A stretch of 64,000 nt of DNA from Phoronis australis (Eukaryota; Phoronida; Phoronidae), in NCBI GenBank assembly GCA_002633005.1, contig NMRA01000028.1:604183-668182 (forward strand), given 5' to 3'. A program made the position numbers and the translations under genes. Within the stretch, counting starts at the first letter, position 1, and the number at the start of each line of letters is the position of its first letter. The notes beneath the pieces are model-generated. The model saw only the letters and a list, made by a program, of their open reading frames with translations. It did no database searches and was not told the origin of the DNA. Shown here in pieces: positions 31,597 to 43,500 of the stretch.

Positions 31597-34500
31597 GTTT
31601 GTTCAGTTTTGTCTGTTTACTAGTACACATTTATAAAATCCATTCATTGATACTTTACAATTGTATTTTTCGTAATTGATACGCATTTTTCTGATGTTCA
31701 AACCTTTGCTTTGTCTTTTACTGACAATCTCTTTTGTCGAAATAATCTCATATCAAGCAGGTACATGCAATGTATTTTTACACTTGACCATATTTTGTCT
31801 CGTTTTCATCAGTGTTATGGTTTGCCATGGTTTTTTACAAAATTGCTATGGTAGAGCAAAAAATGGTTGATATATGACCTTGCTTTCTTTCTGCCTCCAT
31901 CAAAATAGTCTTGACATTGTCACTGGCAGCACCTACTCACTATGAGCACTGACCCCCCTACACAGTTGAACATTTCGTTGTGGTAAAAGAGTGATTTCAT
32001 GGGAAGTGACGGACACAAAATGGAAACTCGCTAGCTATTTTTAGGACTCAGAATTGAAGTAAGAATGTTGTTTGCGGTGCGACTTGATTTGAGCTGACTG
32101 TGAGTCGACACGCGAGTAGGTTATACAAAATTATTTTTATTGTCAAGTTGCAAAAGCATTTGCCAAGCTGGTGAATGGACTTAGCTCTACCATCGGTAGC
32201 ACTGCTCAGAATTCACTGCTTGCGAGTGGCTAGCATGAGCCTAGTTCTATTCTGCATTTTTGTTTTGTGATAATTTATTTTCTTCCAAAAGAATCTGTAA
32301 GTAACGAAGACTTGATAGTACTAGGCATTAGTTTTGCCAGTCTTTCAAGATATTAGCTGATTTTCTGTCCATTATTATTACAGGGGAACCACAGGTGTCG
32401 GTGAGCAACAGTAAGTCATTCACATATGACTTTGCATACTCCCCAAAAGTTGACCAAGAAGAGGTTTACAACCAAGCTGTGTCACCGTTAGTCAAGGAGA
32501 TTTTTAAAGGTTTGTGCAAATGCCTTATTTAAAGTATACTTTATTGGATGTGTCTAAACTCACAAATCTGATGTTTTTATTTATGGTAAAAATTTTGGGA
32601 CAGTCTGTAGAATTTGAGACAACAAAAGTTGAATTTTTTCATTCTGAAGTTTGGCACAAGGGCAGTTTTGGCATTCCTATTTCTTAAATTTCACACAATG
32701 TGCTTTCACTCTTCGAAGTGGGTAATTTTGCCACTTCTTCTATGATATTTTAATTTTAGGATGGTCTTTATCGCCTGTTTCTAGATTTTGGGACAAATTC
32801 AGACCTTAAGCAAAATAATTAATTTTCACTCTCCCAAATTGGAGAATTTTTCCATATTATATATATTATAAATTGTATTTTTGGCAGCAAATTTTCTTTT
32901 AAGCAAGCGCCATTGAACACAACGTGGCTTCTGCAGATTCTAACTTCCTGGGAATCCTCTCGTAAGCTCGAAAAGATACACACTCTTGTACACGTGCACA
33001 CTTGATGTCATGTGTTCATTTCTGATTTCAACAGTACTGTGTAGTTGATGTCATGTGTTCATTTCAGGTTACAACGCCACTGTGTTGGCCTACGGACAAA
33101 CCGGAAGTGGGAAAACGTTCACGATGAGCGGCGTGATACCTCGCGTGATCACAGAGCTGTACAGTACGATGGTACAGAGGGCTGAGTACAGCTTCACTGT
33201 CAAGGCATCCTATCTAGAGGTAACAAGCCAGTGCCTGTAGCCGTACTGGATTACGCTGCCAAGACCATATTAAAACCTGCTAATCCTACAGGCTGTTGCT
33301 CATTACTAATTCAATCTGCTTTTATTCTGATGCACCTCTCCACTAAAGCCCTAACAATAAAATAGTTGAAAATATCTCTCCCTGCTGCCTCTGTGTTTAG
33401 ATAGTCGCATGAAGTTTCAATTGTTTGACAAGCATTTTATCATTACTGTTTGGACTGCAACTTTGGCAGCTTCCGTTAACACTTGGTATCTTCGGACTCG
33501 GCTCAGTCTAAACCTGTGCAGTTCCTTGTAACTCTCAGAATGTATTTGATATATTGGGGCAATTCCATTTGTGACGGACCTAGAATCAGGTAATGTTTTG
33601 ATCAAATGCAAGTAGTTTAAATCCGTAGCAACTCCTTTACTTGATTTTATAGCTGTTTTTGTAACATTTAATTGCTTTAATTTGTCTTTTGTAAGTTTGG
33701 AAAGCACAAATAAGACCTAAAGTTATTTTTATTGATTGAAAATTGTAATTTCATGGGTAAGTGACGGACGCAAGATCTGCCTCGCGATTTCTAACTCAAC
33801 AAATGTTCTCTGGGATCTAAAATTTTGGTTGACAGTAGTTTAAAGAGAATCTGAAATTATTTTAATTTTGAGTGAAAACTTTTGACGTAACTAAACTTTT
33901 TAGCACTTTTTTGTGATGGACATACAGCACTTTGATATCCAGGAGTTGGCCTTTGACTCCAAGAGGTCGACGATGTGCTACGGGTCAAGTGATATTTTAT
34001 GAAGTATAGGCTTCATGCGATTGCACAAATTTTATAATATAGTGAAATACCTATACTTAGCTTATTTATGACAATAATTAGCAACGCACTTAAATATCGG
34101 AGGTTAGTTCTAGGGTCAAGTGACCTCCGAAAATGGATCTATTCAGGAAAAAATTGAAAGTTATTGTGAAAGTTATTGGAAATTCAAATATGGGTCTTGA
34201 GAATCTGGGTTTTCAGATGATACCAGAAATGTTAATGTAGACACAATTTTGATTTGTTGTCTCTAGGTTGACCTTTTCACATAATTGCCCCTAGTTGATA
34301 GCTTGTGTGCTACACACTGGTTAGGGATGTGTTGTGATACATGATGTTGCTAAATTTCATTTGCAGATTTATAATGAAGAGTTGCAAGATTTGTTGGCTG
34401 GTCGCAAGGAAGGTGACTCACTCGCCATCCGCGAAGACAACGGAGGCATAAAGGTACCCTTGTTTTGATGAATGATCTGTCCGTGTCAGGAACAAATTGT

Positions 34501-37500
34501 TAGAAAGGAATGATTTGTGCCATACAATTTATCTATGCAGTTAGAACAAAGAGTTTATTTTTAATCTGCTTCGATTTGTCCACCTTGCTGTAATTAAGAA
34601 CTACCATAGTAATCTTTTTTCAAAAAAGTGCTGTCATTTTTGATTGAATTGGTAAGTTTTACTGCATCTGATTATTACCAAAATTCTCATGAAAACACTG
34701 TTGTTTGTTCATCATAGTGCAAAAAAATTGAAAAATTAGATTTTGAACAAAAGTCAAAATTTTCAAATTTTCATTTTATTTTGCTTCCTGAGAATTAAAT
34801 TACTGGAACCCATCATCACTGTTGTTCTTTATACTCGCTCCATGTGACTTCTCCTTGACACATCAAAGCATTCTCCTTATACCATATTTCTCAGATCCCT
34901 GGTCTGACTGAGACAACAGTGTCGGGCCCTCAGGACCTGCTGGACTGTCTAGAACGTGGCTCCATAGGCAGGACCACTGGCTCCACGGCTATGAATGCTA
35001 CCTCTAGTCGGTCACATGCCATCTTCACCATCAGTTTGGAGAAAAGCAAGAAGGATGACCCGTAAGTTACTACTATAACGTGCTTCATTTAGTCACTGTT
35101 TGTGCCTGGGGTACATAACATTTCAAAACTGCATTTGTTTTCCTCTAAAATAAGAATATGAAATAACTCTTTTGTCAACTATATTGTATGTTGTGAAATA
35201 TTTCCATACCATGAAATCAATTTATTTCTCCTGTCAACAGGAATAGAGACGGTACCTATAAAGAAAGTGAGTTGAGCCAAGGGCAGATCAATTTAGTGTA
35301 TTTCGTTGGTCCTTTTGCTTGGTAGTATAGTTGTGCAGTGACAGACAATCTCTGGGCCGCATCACATTCTCACGTCTGACATTCATTTACACTTTTTTGA
35401 GGCACTAGCTCTGCTGCTGCGTAAGTTGTTGACAAGTTCAAAAGATTCTGGTGTGTTTTCAGGAATGACACATGTCGCTCAAAGTTCCACCTGGTTGACC
35501 TGGCGGGATCTGAAAGAGTGAAGAAGACTCACGCAGAAGGTGGAAGATTTAAAGAAGGTGATTGCTTTCAACCAGCAGCCAATCATTGAAGCACAAAATA
35601 TGATTGTTATTGAAATTGTGTTTCTAAATTAGAATATTAAAGTCAACCTGTTTTCTGTTTAATACAATGTGCTAAACTCCAGTATTTCATCAGAAAACAA
35701 TCAATCTAGTCTACTGCTATTCTATGAGCTACTTATGTTGGGAGAATGGTTTGTATATTACTTCATTGTTGGACAATAGTCTTGTATAACATGCTTGTAT
35801 TCTTAGAACTTATTAATGCCTGTTATTCAGTGGAGAAAACTGGTTCTCAAAATTCTGGCATGTAATATCAGACTATTACCCATTGATGTGTATGTGTATA
35901 AAAAGGAACACAATCTCAGGTATTCAACTGCACTATTGAAACATTGACTGATCACATTCCTTTATTCTGCTTGTAATGTTGGTGACACTGCGCCTGTTGC
36001 AGGTGTCAATATTAACCTGGGTCTGTTGGCTCTTGGTAATGTCATTAGCGCTCTTGGTGACGAATCACAGAAGAGGAACCACATTCCATACAGGGACTCG
36101 AAACTCACACGCATTTTACAAGGTGATTGCTTGCTTTGACTCTTGTTTTTCTGGTAGTAGCTTGTAGTGGTGATTATTTAAGTGTATTTATACTTGAATT
36201 TGACACCAATTTAGCTGTCATTATAGGTGTGGAGAGCAACTTAAAATGATATTTAGGTATGAAAGTTGACTGTGTTGAATTAGTGAAGAGCTGAATGTGT
36301 GAGTGACAGAGCAGGTTGACAACTGATTTGGACTTTACATCTGACCCCTTACAGATAGATTGTTTTGTTTCTACCACATTAAGTGGATAATTATTGAGGG
36401 CTGTTCCAGTAAAATCCGTGTGGGAGGGGGGGACGGCAGTAGAAATAAAAATTCATGGGTGGTGGTCTTCAGAAAAAAACTCAATTTATGGGTGGTCGTT
36501 CCTGTAAGAAGTGGTGCATTAAAAACGGGTGGTATTTTTTGACCTGTTAATGTTGACAGGATGGTTACTTCAGCCAAACACATCTTCAAAGAAATCAAAA
36601 CTCAAAAAATGCAATTGGCATATATCCTAACTTATCCCAATGCAAAAAAAGCCCATATTGCCAGTGAACAGAGTGCAATATGTTCACTAAGCCATTAATC
36701 AAGTCATGGGCAACTTGATTTAAGCCAACTGTTTGTCTGCAGTCCTATTGAATTGAAAAGTTATGCAACACTAAACTGGTGTTAACACATATAGAAAAAT
36801 TGATGATTTTTAAATAAAAAGTATGAGGAGTAAGATAAACAAGTTCCGATATTCACTTGACATAGAAGTATAAAAGAGTTCGTGGAGACAGTTTGAGATT
36901 CATAGATCCTTATAATTGAAAAAATGTTCATTGAAATTATAGACACATGGTGAACAGAGACACCTGGTGGCTGCCAAAAGTATTGCTCACAGGCTACTTT
37001 AGATTTTGACAATATTGGACAAGACAACTAGTTCTTGTCTGTCAATCATCTAAGTTCTTAACAGGTCCTCCTGGAGGCAATTTGTTTGCAAGTGTTCGAT
37101 TTTATATTTTAACCTATTAAAAATAATTAAAAAATTATGGGTCATGGGTTGGAGAAATAAATGAAAAGTATGGGCGGTGGGTACGAAATAAAAGTGCCTT
37201 CCTCCCCTCCCATACAGATTTTGCTGGAACAGCCCTAAAGGGATTCTAGTCATTAATCAAAGAATCTTGTAACTTGTTGCCTAACCATTCGGTTGTGGAT
37301 AACTTTTGACATGTTAACGGTCACTTCTGTGCGTTCTTGCTTCATATATCTGTCATGACTGACTCGTATGCATAAACTCTGAACATCCAGTTGCACAGAT
37401 CCATTTGATGGTGTGTATAGCTAGAGTACGAATTTTTTATTTTTAAACTGACCCGTATTTCTGTGCTTTCAGATTCCCTGGGTGGTAACAGTCACACTGT

Positions 37501-40500
37501 GATGATTGCCTGTGTCAGCCCGGCTGACTCCAATATGGAGGAGACTATCAACACACTACGCTATGCTGATCGGGCACGTAAGATCAAGAATAAGCCAATC
37601 GTGAACAGAGACCCTCAGGCGGCCGAGATACAGCGACTGAAGCAGCTGGTTGGACAATTGATGGCCAATGGCAGTACAGCTATTGGGTATGTACAGAACA
37701 TGCTGGTTAGTGTGGTGTTCGGCACACAAACATTGTAGGCTTTGGTTTGGATATGCTCAACCCAGTTTTAGGTGTTGAATGATTCTTTCATCAAACTAGC
37801 ATTTCTTTTAAAAAGGATCATCAATCTGGCTTTTGTCAAAGCTTATGAAAATTTTCAGCGGTGTTGGTGACTCCATTAAAATCAGGCATGTCAAAAAATG
37901 ACAGCTGATGCTTTTGCTTGAGGAGTTCTGTGGGAATTTGTCGTAAAGAAGCTTCAGGCATCCAAAACTGCAAAACAATTACTGTTGAAGATCTTCAGCA
38001 TTGCACTTGTCCCAAAACAATAAAACAATGACAACTGAACATATACAACATTGTATTGTTACACTCTGCAGTGCTGGAGTGAGTACGGAGCGACTTGCTG
38101 AGCTGGAGGAGGAGAACCGTAAGTTAAGCCAAGAGCTACAGATGTCTGTGGACCAGAATGCAGGTCTTTGTGAGAAAGTGATAGTTCTGGAGATGGCCAG
38201 AGAGGCGCTCAAGTCAAGACTCGAGGAGATGGCTCAACAGGCAGGGTAGGCAGTGTAGTTAATGTTTGGAGGTTGGTGACAAACTGTCTCCATGTAGAAG
38301 TAGACGTCTGTCAACTTTACTGTTGATTTTTGATCTAGTTTCAGTTTTGACTATGTTTATCCACTCGAGTTTGCAAAGTCATTAAATGGGGAACCTCCTG
38401 TGGTATTATTGTTGAATCATCTTGGTCTGTTCACACCTACTACTCTACACTAGGAATTACTCAAATCATTTAGTATCATAATCATGATTGTCAATTGTTT
38501 ATCATTTTTCCCGTTCATCTACAGAACTGCTCATGAGGTAATGGTTGTAAACACATCCATAAAGTTTGTTTCTGAATTGTATAATATTTCTAGTTTCTGA
38601 TCTCTTCAGTCAATCAACTGACAACATCAACATTGATGAGTTACCTGACTTGCAGAAAACACTGAATGAACTAGAGGTATGTCATGTGACTGTTTTAACC
38701 TTTGAACTGGAGGTCACATGTCATGTGACTGTATGTTGTAACATTGGAAGGGATTTTGAGCATTGTGTACTTTTTTACCCATGTCTACACTGGAATCATC
38801 CTTAAACCTTCTTAGTAATGTTGTGGATCACAGTAAGGAATTCACATTATAAAAAGAAGAGGTTTTCATCTTAAGCTCAGTGGCGCTCAGAAAGTGCGTC
38901 AAACGCATAAATTTCCAAATACTGTCAATTGTGCACCCCAAAAGATAAATAAACCGATAAAAGTTATGTAAGACTAATAAGCATATTGCTAGAGAGTGAT
39001 TATAGGTGTCGCAATAAGTGTACATAAAAACACTTGCTCAAAACCTGTTTAATTCTTTTACACATTTTGATTTTTCAGAAAGAAATATCTCTCATAGAAG
39101 AAGACAAGGTAAAATTTTGTGTATGCAACTTCTGTAAACATCTTCAGAGAAAAATAGATTTTATGCGTGTTTGTGTGTGTCCTTATTGACTGATGTAAAA
39201 GTTGACTTGGTCAAATGTTGACTCGTGAAATTTTTTGGAGTCAAAAATGGATGAAAACATGTCTTTATAGAAAAAATGCATTTACACATTCCGTTTTATA
39301 CCACTTGATTCCCTGGGGACTGAAAGATGAAAAAAATGTGTTTTCAAAAATCATACTTTGCTGCTCTCTGTCAGTGTCACGTTACTTGTTATTGACTGTG
39401 CTATATTCCTTGTTGGATTGTGTCAATGGTTTCTACAGGAGAACCCCATGACTTCTGCCCCAGGGTCCCCATCTTCGGACGCCCTGTCGGCCAAGTATGC
39501 CCTGCGTCAGGCTCAGATGGGCCGGGAACTGCAGGAGTTGAATAAGATGTTGAGTAAGAAGCAGGAGTTGGCAGAACACATGAAGAATAACGATAAGAGG
39601 ATGGATGTGATGAAAGTACAGTATGAGGTGGGTAGTGTCTACAGTATGAGGTGGGTAGTGTCTACAGTATGAGGTGGGTAGTATATACATTATGAGGCAG
39701 GTAGTGTATACAGTATGAGGCGGGTAGTGTATACAGTGTGAGGTGGGTAGTGTATACAGTATGAGGTGGGTAGTGTATACAGTATGAGGTGGGTAGTGTA
39801 TACAGTATGAGGTGGGTAGTGTATACAGTNTTTGACTCTTGTTTTTCTGGTAGTAGCTTGTAGTGGTGATTGTTTAAGTGCATTTATCCTTGAATTTGAC
39901 ACCAATTTAGCTGTCATTATAGGTGTGGAGAGCAACTTAAAATGATATTTAGGTATGAAAGTTGGCTGTGTTGAATTAGTGAAGAGCTGAATGTGTGAGT
40001 GACAGAGCAGGTTGACAACTGATTTGGACTTTACACCTGACCTCTTACAGATAGATTATGTTTTGTTTCTACCACATTAAGTGGATAATTATTAAAGGGA
40101 TTCTAGTCATTAATCAAAGAATCTTGTAACTTGTTGCCTAACCATTCGGTTGTGGATAATTTTTAACACGTTAATGGTCACTTCTGTGCGTTCTTGCTTC
40201 ATATATCTGTCATGACTGACTTGTATGCATAAACTCTGAACATCCAGTTGCACAGATCCATTTGATGGTGTGTATAGCTAGAGTACGAATTTTTTATTTT
40301 TAGACTGACCTGTATTTCTGTGCTTTCAGATTCTCTGGGTGGTAACAGTCACACTGTGATGATTGCCTGTGTCAGCCCGGCTGACTCCAATATGGAGGAG
40401 ACTATCAACACACTACGCTATGCTGATCGGGCACGTAAGATCAAGAATAAGCCAATCGTGAACAGAGACCCTCAGGCGGCTGAGATACAGCGACTGAAGC

Positions 40501-43500
40501 AGCTGGTTGGACAATTGATGGCCAATGGCAGTACAGCTATTGGGTATGTACAGAACATGCTGGTTAGTGTGGTGTTCGGCGCACAAACATTGTAGGCTTT
40601 GGTTTGGAGATGCTCGACACAATTTTAGGTGTTGAACGATTCTTTCATCAAACTAGCATTTCTTTTAAAAAGGATCATCAGTCTGGCTTTTGTCAAAACT
40701 TATGAAAAATTTCAGCTGTGTTGGTGATTCCATTAAAATCAGGCATGTCAAAAAATGACAGCTGATGCTTTTGCTTGAGGAGTTCAGTGGGAATTTGTCG
40801 TATAGAAGCTTCAGGCATCCAAAACTTTGCAAAACAATTACTGTTGAAGATCTTCAGCATTGCACTTGTCCCAAAACAATAAAACAATGACAACTGAACA
40901 TATACAACATTGTATTGTTACACTCTGCAGTGCTGGAGTGAGTACGGAGCGGCTTGCTGAGCTGGAGGAAGAGAACCGTAAGTTAAGCCAAGAGCTACAG
41001 ATGTCTGTGGATCAGAATGCAGGTCTTTGTGAGAAAGTGATAGTTCTGGAGATGGCTAGAGAGGCACTCAAGTCAAGACTCGAGGAGATGGCTCAACAGG
41101 CAGGGTAGGCAGTGTAGTTAATGTTTGGAGGTTGGTGACAAACTGTCTCCATGTAGAAGTAGACGTCTGTCAACATCAGTGTTGATTTTTGCTCTAGTTC
41201 CAGTTTTGACTTTGTTTATCCACTCGAGTTTGCAAAGTCACTAAATGGGGAATCTCCTGTGGTATTATTGATGAATCATCTTGGTCCGTTCACACCAACT
41301 ACTCTACACTAGGAATTGCTCAGATCATTTAGTATCATAATAATGATTGTCAATTGTTTATCATTTTTCCCGTTCATCTACATAACTGCTCATGATGTAA
41401 TGGTTGTAAACACACCCATAAAAGAAAAGTTTGTTTCTGAATTGTATAATATTTCTACTTTCTCATCTCTTCAGTCAATCAACTGACAACGTCAACATTG
41501 ATGAGTTACCTGACTTGCAGAAAACACTGAATGAACTAGAGGTATGTCATGTGACTGTTGTAACCTTTGAACTGGAGGTCACATGTCATGTGACTGTATG
41601 TTGTAACATTGGAAGTGATTTTGAACAGTGTGTACTTTTTACCCATGTCTACACTGGAATCATCCTTAAACCTTTGTTAGTAACATTGTGGATCACGGTA
41701 AAGAATTCACATTATAAAAAAGAAGAAAAGAGGTTTTCATCTTAAGCTCAGTAGCGCTCAGAAAGTGCGTCCAACGCATAAATTTCCAAATACTGTCAAT
41801 TGTGCACCCCAAAAGATAAATAAACTTTTAAGTTATGTAAAACTAATTAGCATATTGCTAGAGAGTGATTACAGGTGTCGCAATAAGTGTACATAAAAAC
41901 ACTTGCTCAAAACCTGTTTAATTCTTTTACACATTTTGATTTTTCAGAAAGAAATATCTCTCATAGAAGAAGACAAGGTAAAATTTTGTGTATGCAACTT
42001 CCGTAAACATCTTCAGAGAAAAATAGGTTTTATGCGTGTTTGTGTGTGTCCTTGTTGACTGATGTAAAAGTTGACTTGGTCAAATGTAGATGCGTGGGAT
42101 TTTTTCTAGTCAAAAATGGATAAAAACATGTCTTTATAGAAAAAATGTATTTACACATTCCGTTTTCTACCACTTGATCTCCTGGGGACTGAAAGACGAA
42201 AAAAATGTGTTTTCAAATATCATACTTTACTGCTCTCTGTCGGTGTCACGTTACTTGTTATTGACTGTGCTATATTCCTGGTTGGATTGTGTCAATGGTT
42301 TCTACAGGAGAACCCCATGACTTCTGCCCCAGGGTCCCCATCTTCGGACGCCCTGTCGGCCAAGTATGCCCTGCGTCAGGCTCAGATGGGCCGGGAACTG
42401 CAGGAGTTGAACAAGATGTTGAGTAAGAAGCAGGAGTTGGCAGAACACATGAAGAATAACGACAGGAGGATGGATGTTATGAAAGTACAGTATGAGGTGG
42501 GTAGTGTATACAATGTGAGGTGGGTAATGTCTACAGTGTGAGGTGGGTAGTGTATACAGTATGAGGTGGGTAGTGTATACAGCGTGAGACGGNATGAGGT
42601 GGGTAGTGTATGCAGTATGAGGCGGGTAGTGTATACAGTATGAGGTGGGTAGTGTATACAGTATGAGGTTGGGTAGTGTTCGGATTTGAATGGTAGACTT
42701 CAACTCTGTCTACAAGGTTGGACCCTGTAAGCATACCAACTTCACCCAGTCTGGTGGCTTTTTATCTACAAGATGGCAATCCACTGATGACATGAGGTCA
42801 TGATACAATACCAAAACATAAGAGTACTGTAGTTCAATGTGATTACAGACAACAATGAAAGAGCTAGAACAAGAAGTTGACCATCTTCAGAAGGAGAAAG
42901 AAGAGCTACAAAGTCAACTACAGCAAGTGAAGACTAACAGTAATGCTAACAAGTAGGTGTCTCCGTGATAGTGCAAAACCAAGTGTTGTTAAGTGTATGT
43001 AGGGAGTTGAAAGTGATCCAATATATTTACATGGTGTCTCAACATTGTGGACCTGGTTACAAAGATATGGGATTTTTATTGGGTTCATATTTTGAAGCAC
43101 CCGATATTTAGTTTTTGTACCATTTTGATAAAAGTTGAGACAGGTGGTACTGGTATGTTGGTCTCACAACTATGCGTGTGTATCACTCTGAAAGTAACTG
43201 GAGACGCAGAATGAACAAAAGCTGCCTCGAGGTTTCAAGATGATAACTTGGTTTGACGCACTCCCCTTGTTGTCTTCCAAGACAAGCGGAAGATAATTGG
43301 ACCTTGTGTTGATGGTGTAAAGGAGATCTCATCTATCTGCATTATCTTGGAAAGTTAGTTTTAAATTTAATTTGTTTTGCAGACTAAGTGAACAAAGACG
43401 TCAACGTTTGAAGGAGTTGGAGAGTAAGATGGCTGAACTGCGCAAGAAGATGTTGGAACAGTCCAAGATTGTCAAGTTGAAGGAACAGACTGACAAACAA

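Larger units (their letters stand above)
36136..39829 (+). repeat. First copy of the KIF4 exon 8-12 block
   Basis: From TTTGACTCTTGTTTTTCTGG onward this block is repeated at 39831 with a few percent divergence, the main difference being the transposon at 36398-37235 that the second copy lacks. The copy ends in a 23-bp minisatellite at the n at 39830. Confidence 0.95.

Noticed and set aside
35241-35266. Possible 26-bp KIF4 microexon between exons 5 and 6 with canonical splice sites
   Set aside because: Joins to exon 5 in frame but leaves the wrong phase for exon 6, destroying the conserved [13 protein letters not shown] motif; direct exon 5 to 6 joining restores it.
39662-39935. Minus-strand ORFs rich in Tyr-Thr-Thr-His-Leu repeats at 39.7 and 42.5 kb
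   Set aside because: They are translations of the 23-bp minisatellite, not genes.
39628-40330. Serial splicing of both exon 8-12 copies into a longer KIF4
   Set aside because: Exon 12 ends in phase 0 while exon 8 needs one incoming base; the junction frame meets TGA after nine codons.
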